From the NCBI GenBank assembly GCA_030146905.1, contig JASLAV010000082.1, positions 1 to 7,211 on the forward strand: a stretch of DNA of 7,211 nucleotides, read 5' to 3'. Position 1 is the first letter of the stretch. Each line of letters opens with the position of its first letter. The notes under the pieces are model-generated. The model was not told the DNA's origin, ran no database searches, and saw only the letters and a list, made by a program, of their open reading frames with translations. Below are positions 6,541 to 7,211 of the stretch, in pieces. The position numbers and the translations under genes were made by a program. This DNA comes from Lentzea sp. Its GTDB lineage: Bacteria; Actinomycetota; Actinomycetes; Mycobacteriales; Pseudonocardiaceae.

Positions 6541-6632
6541 ATCCTGGGTATCGGTCTGCGCTCCCGTTCGTTAGCCCCGCAACGTTTCGGTCCCACGTGA
6601 CGATGTACGCGATGACCGGAGTAAGGGGAGTC
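6541..6632. promoter_or_regulatory. Divergent promoter region between GT2 and right-edge transferase genes
   Basis: This 92-bp gap separates two divergent starts. On the minus strand, CGATACCC (6553-6546) lies a few bases before the GT2 GTG, where a -10 element for a leaderless transcript would sit. I find no matching -35. Other items are TCGGTC as a direct repeat (6551-6556 and 6587-6592) and a CACGTG palindrome (6594-6599). No convincing plus-strand promoter was found. Confidence 0.4.
6624..6629 (+). promoter_or_regulatory. Ribosome binding site of the right-edge transferase
   Basis: An AGGGGA tract ends 3 bp before the ATG at 6633. It favours that ATG over the in-frame ATGs at 6603 and 6612, which have no comparable site and would add residues (MYAMTGVRGV) not expected before the family's VILTRFN strand. 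Confidence 0.65.
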
Positions 6633-7211
6633 ATGGCCGACCACGTCATCCTGACGCGCTTCAACCTGCCTTCGAAGGGTGCCGAAAGTTACGTCCGGGC
6701 AAAGGAAGGATGGCTGACCGAGCGCGTTGCCCTGTTCGAGCGCTACTGCCTGCCATCGGTTCTCTCGCAGACGGACGAACGGACGCGTTGGCTCATCTAC
6801 TTCGACCCCGAATCACCCTCCTGGCTCAAGGACAGAATCGCCTCGCACGGTGACGCGTACACACCCGTTTACCGCGCGGAAGTGTCGCGCGAGGAGTTGA
6901 GATCGGACATCCGGTCGCTTTTATCCCGGGCGGGTTACGAGCTCATCACCACGAACCTGGACAACGACGACGGCCTGGCCGTCGATTTCGTCGAACGCCT
7001 CTGCGCCGCACCCCGGCCCACGACGACGGCGGCGTACTACCTGGTCAACGGTCTGATCAAGTCTCCTGGTGGCCTGTACCACCGCGTGGACAGGCACAAC
7101 GCGTTCGTGTCGGTCCGCGAGTCGTGGGACGAGCCGGTGACGTGCTGGGCGCACTGGCACAACCACATGCACCTGCACTTCCCCGTCGTGGAACTGGGCG
7201 GCGCGCCGGCG
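6633..7211 (+). CDS. Putative rhamnosyltransferase-type glycosyltransferase, N-terminal part
   Basis: Partial gene: 193 codons are visible and the C-terminus lies beyond the right edge. It opens with VILTRFNLPSKG (5-16), then WLTERVALFERYCLPSVLSQT (27-47) and RWLIYFDPESPSWL (52-65). ITTNLDNDDGLAVDFVERL (105-123) follows, where DNDD is a DXD-like metal/nucleotide site. This order resembles the putative rhamnosyl transferase family (Pfam Rhamno_transf, named from memory), which is GT-A-like. No signal peptide or membrane helix is visible, so it is probably cytosolic and acts with the other transferases of the locus. It is divergent from the GT2 gene. The first 100 codons contain more A/T-ending codons than neighbouring genes, including one TTA leucine codon (6921-6923, residue 97), the only in-frame TTA I found in the window. 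Donor sugar is not determined by sequence. Confidence 0.75.
   Translation, partial: MADHVILTRFNLPSKGAESYVRAKEGWLTERVALFERYCLPSVLSQTDERTRWLIYFDPESPSWLKDRIASHGDAYTPVYRAEVSREELRSDIRSLLSRAGYELITTNLDNDDGLAVDFVERLCAAPRPTTTAAYYLVNGLIKSPGGLYHRVDRHNAFVSVRESWDEPVTCWAHWHNHMHLHFPVVELGGAPA

Noticed and set aside
6594..6599. CACGTG palindrome before the right-edge transferase
   Set aside because: A six-base palindrome in high-GC DNA is common by chance and the flanks show no extended symmetry.
5560..6600. 346-codon plus-strand open frame opposite the GT2 gene
   Set aside because: It has no recognisable domain and shadow-like composition; the minus-strand frame has full GT2 motifs.
5972..6664. 230-codon minus-strand open frame across the GT2 start and the divergent gap
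   Set aside because: It is out of frame with the clear GT2 N-terminal motifs, and most of it is Arg/Gly-rich shadow.
6921..7178. 85-codon minus-strand open frame at the right edge
   Set aside because: It is the antisense of the putative rhamnosyltransferase gene, with Val/Arg-rich shadow composition and no domain.

Overview
The window looks like part of an exopolysaccharide, capsule or cell-surface glycan locus from a high-GC actinobacterium. The reasons are very high G+C, strong G/C at third codon positions, frequent GTG starts, stop/start overlaps between genes, and protein families typical of actinobacterial Wzx/Wzy-type clusters. A Pseudonocardiaceae-like source (for example the Lentzea/Saccharothrix/Amycolatopsis group) is a guess from overall feel and was not tested.

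Layout, left to right. (1) 1-565, minus: N-terminal half of a polytopic O-antigen ligase/polymerase-like (Wzy-type) protein, cut by the window edge. (2) 544-1395, minus: a Wzz-type chain-length regulator with two membrane segments and a proline-rich cytoplasmic tail, but no kinase domain. Genes 2 and 1 form one transcription unit. (3) 1396-1532: divergent promoter region with an 8-bp inverted repeat. (4) 1533-2498, plus: membrane-anchored TolB-like beta-propeller protein; its 3' end overlaps the next gene tail-to-tail by 8 bp. (5) 2491-3684, minus: WsaF-like GT4 glycosyltransferase. (6) 3681-5195, minus: Wzx-type flippase. (7) 5192-5500, minus: a 102-residue protein made almost wholly of six 14-residue repeats, which I do not recognise. 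(8) 5497-6540, minus: GT2 glycosyltransferase. (9) 6541-6632: second divergent promoter region. (10) 6633-7211, plus: N-terminal part of a putative rhamnosyltransferase-type protein, cut by the right edge.

The genes fit one pathway. The GT2, GT4 and right-edge transferases would assemble a lipid-linked repeat unit on the cytoplasmic face. The flippase would turn it over, the Wzy-like protein would polymerise or ligate it, and the Wzz-like protein would set chain length. The priming transferase and sugar-nucleotide genes are not in this window. Genes 8-7-6-5 are joined by three identical 4-bp GTGA stop/start overlaps, implying one translationally coupled mRNA in which the unknown repeat protein is made just before the flippase.

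The most unusual item is that small repeat protein at 5192-5500. It fits exactly between GT2 and the flippase, with a GTGA overlap at each end. It consists of in-frame 42-bp tandem repeats and uses codons visibly different from its neighbours.
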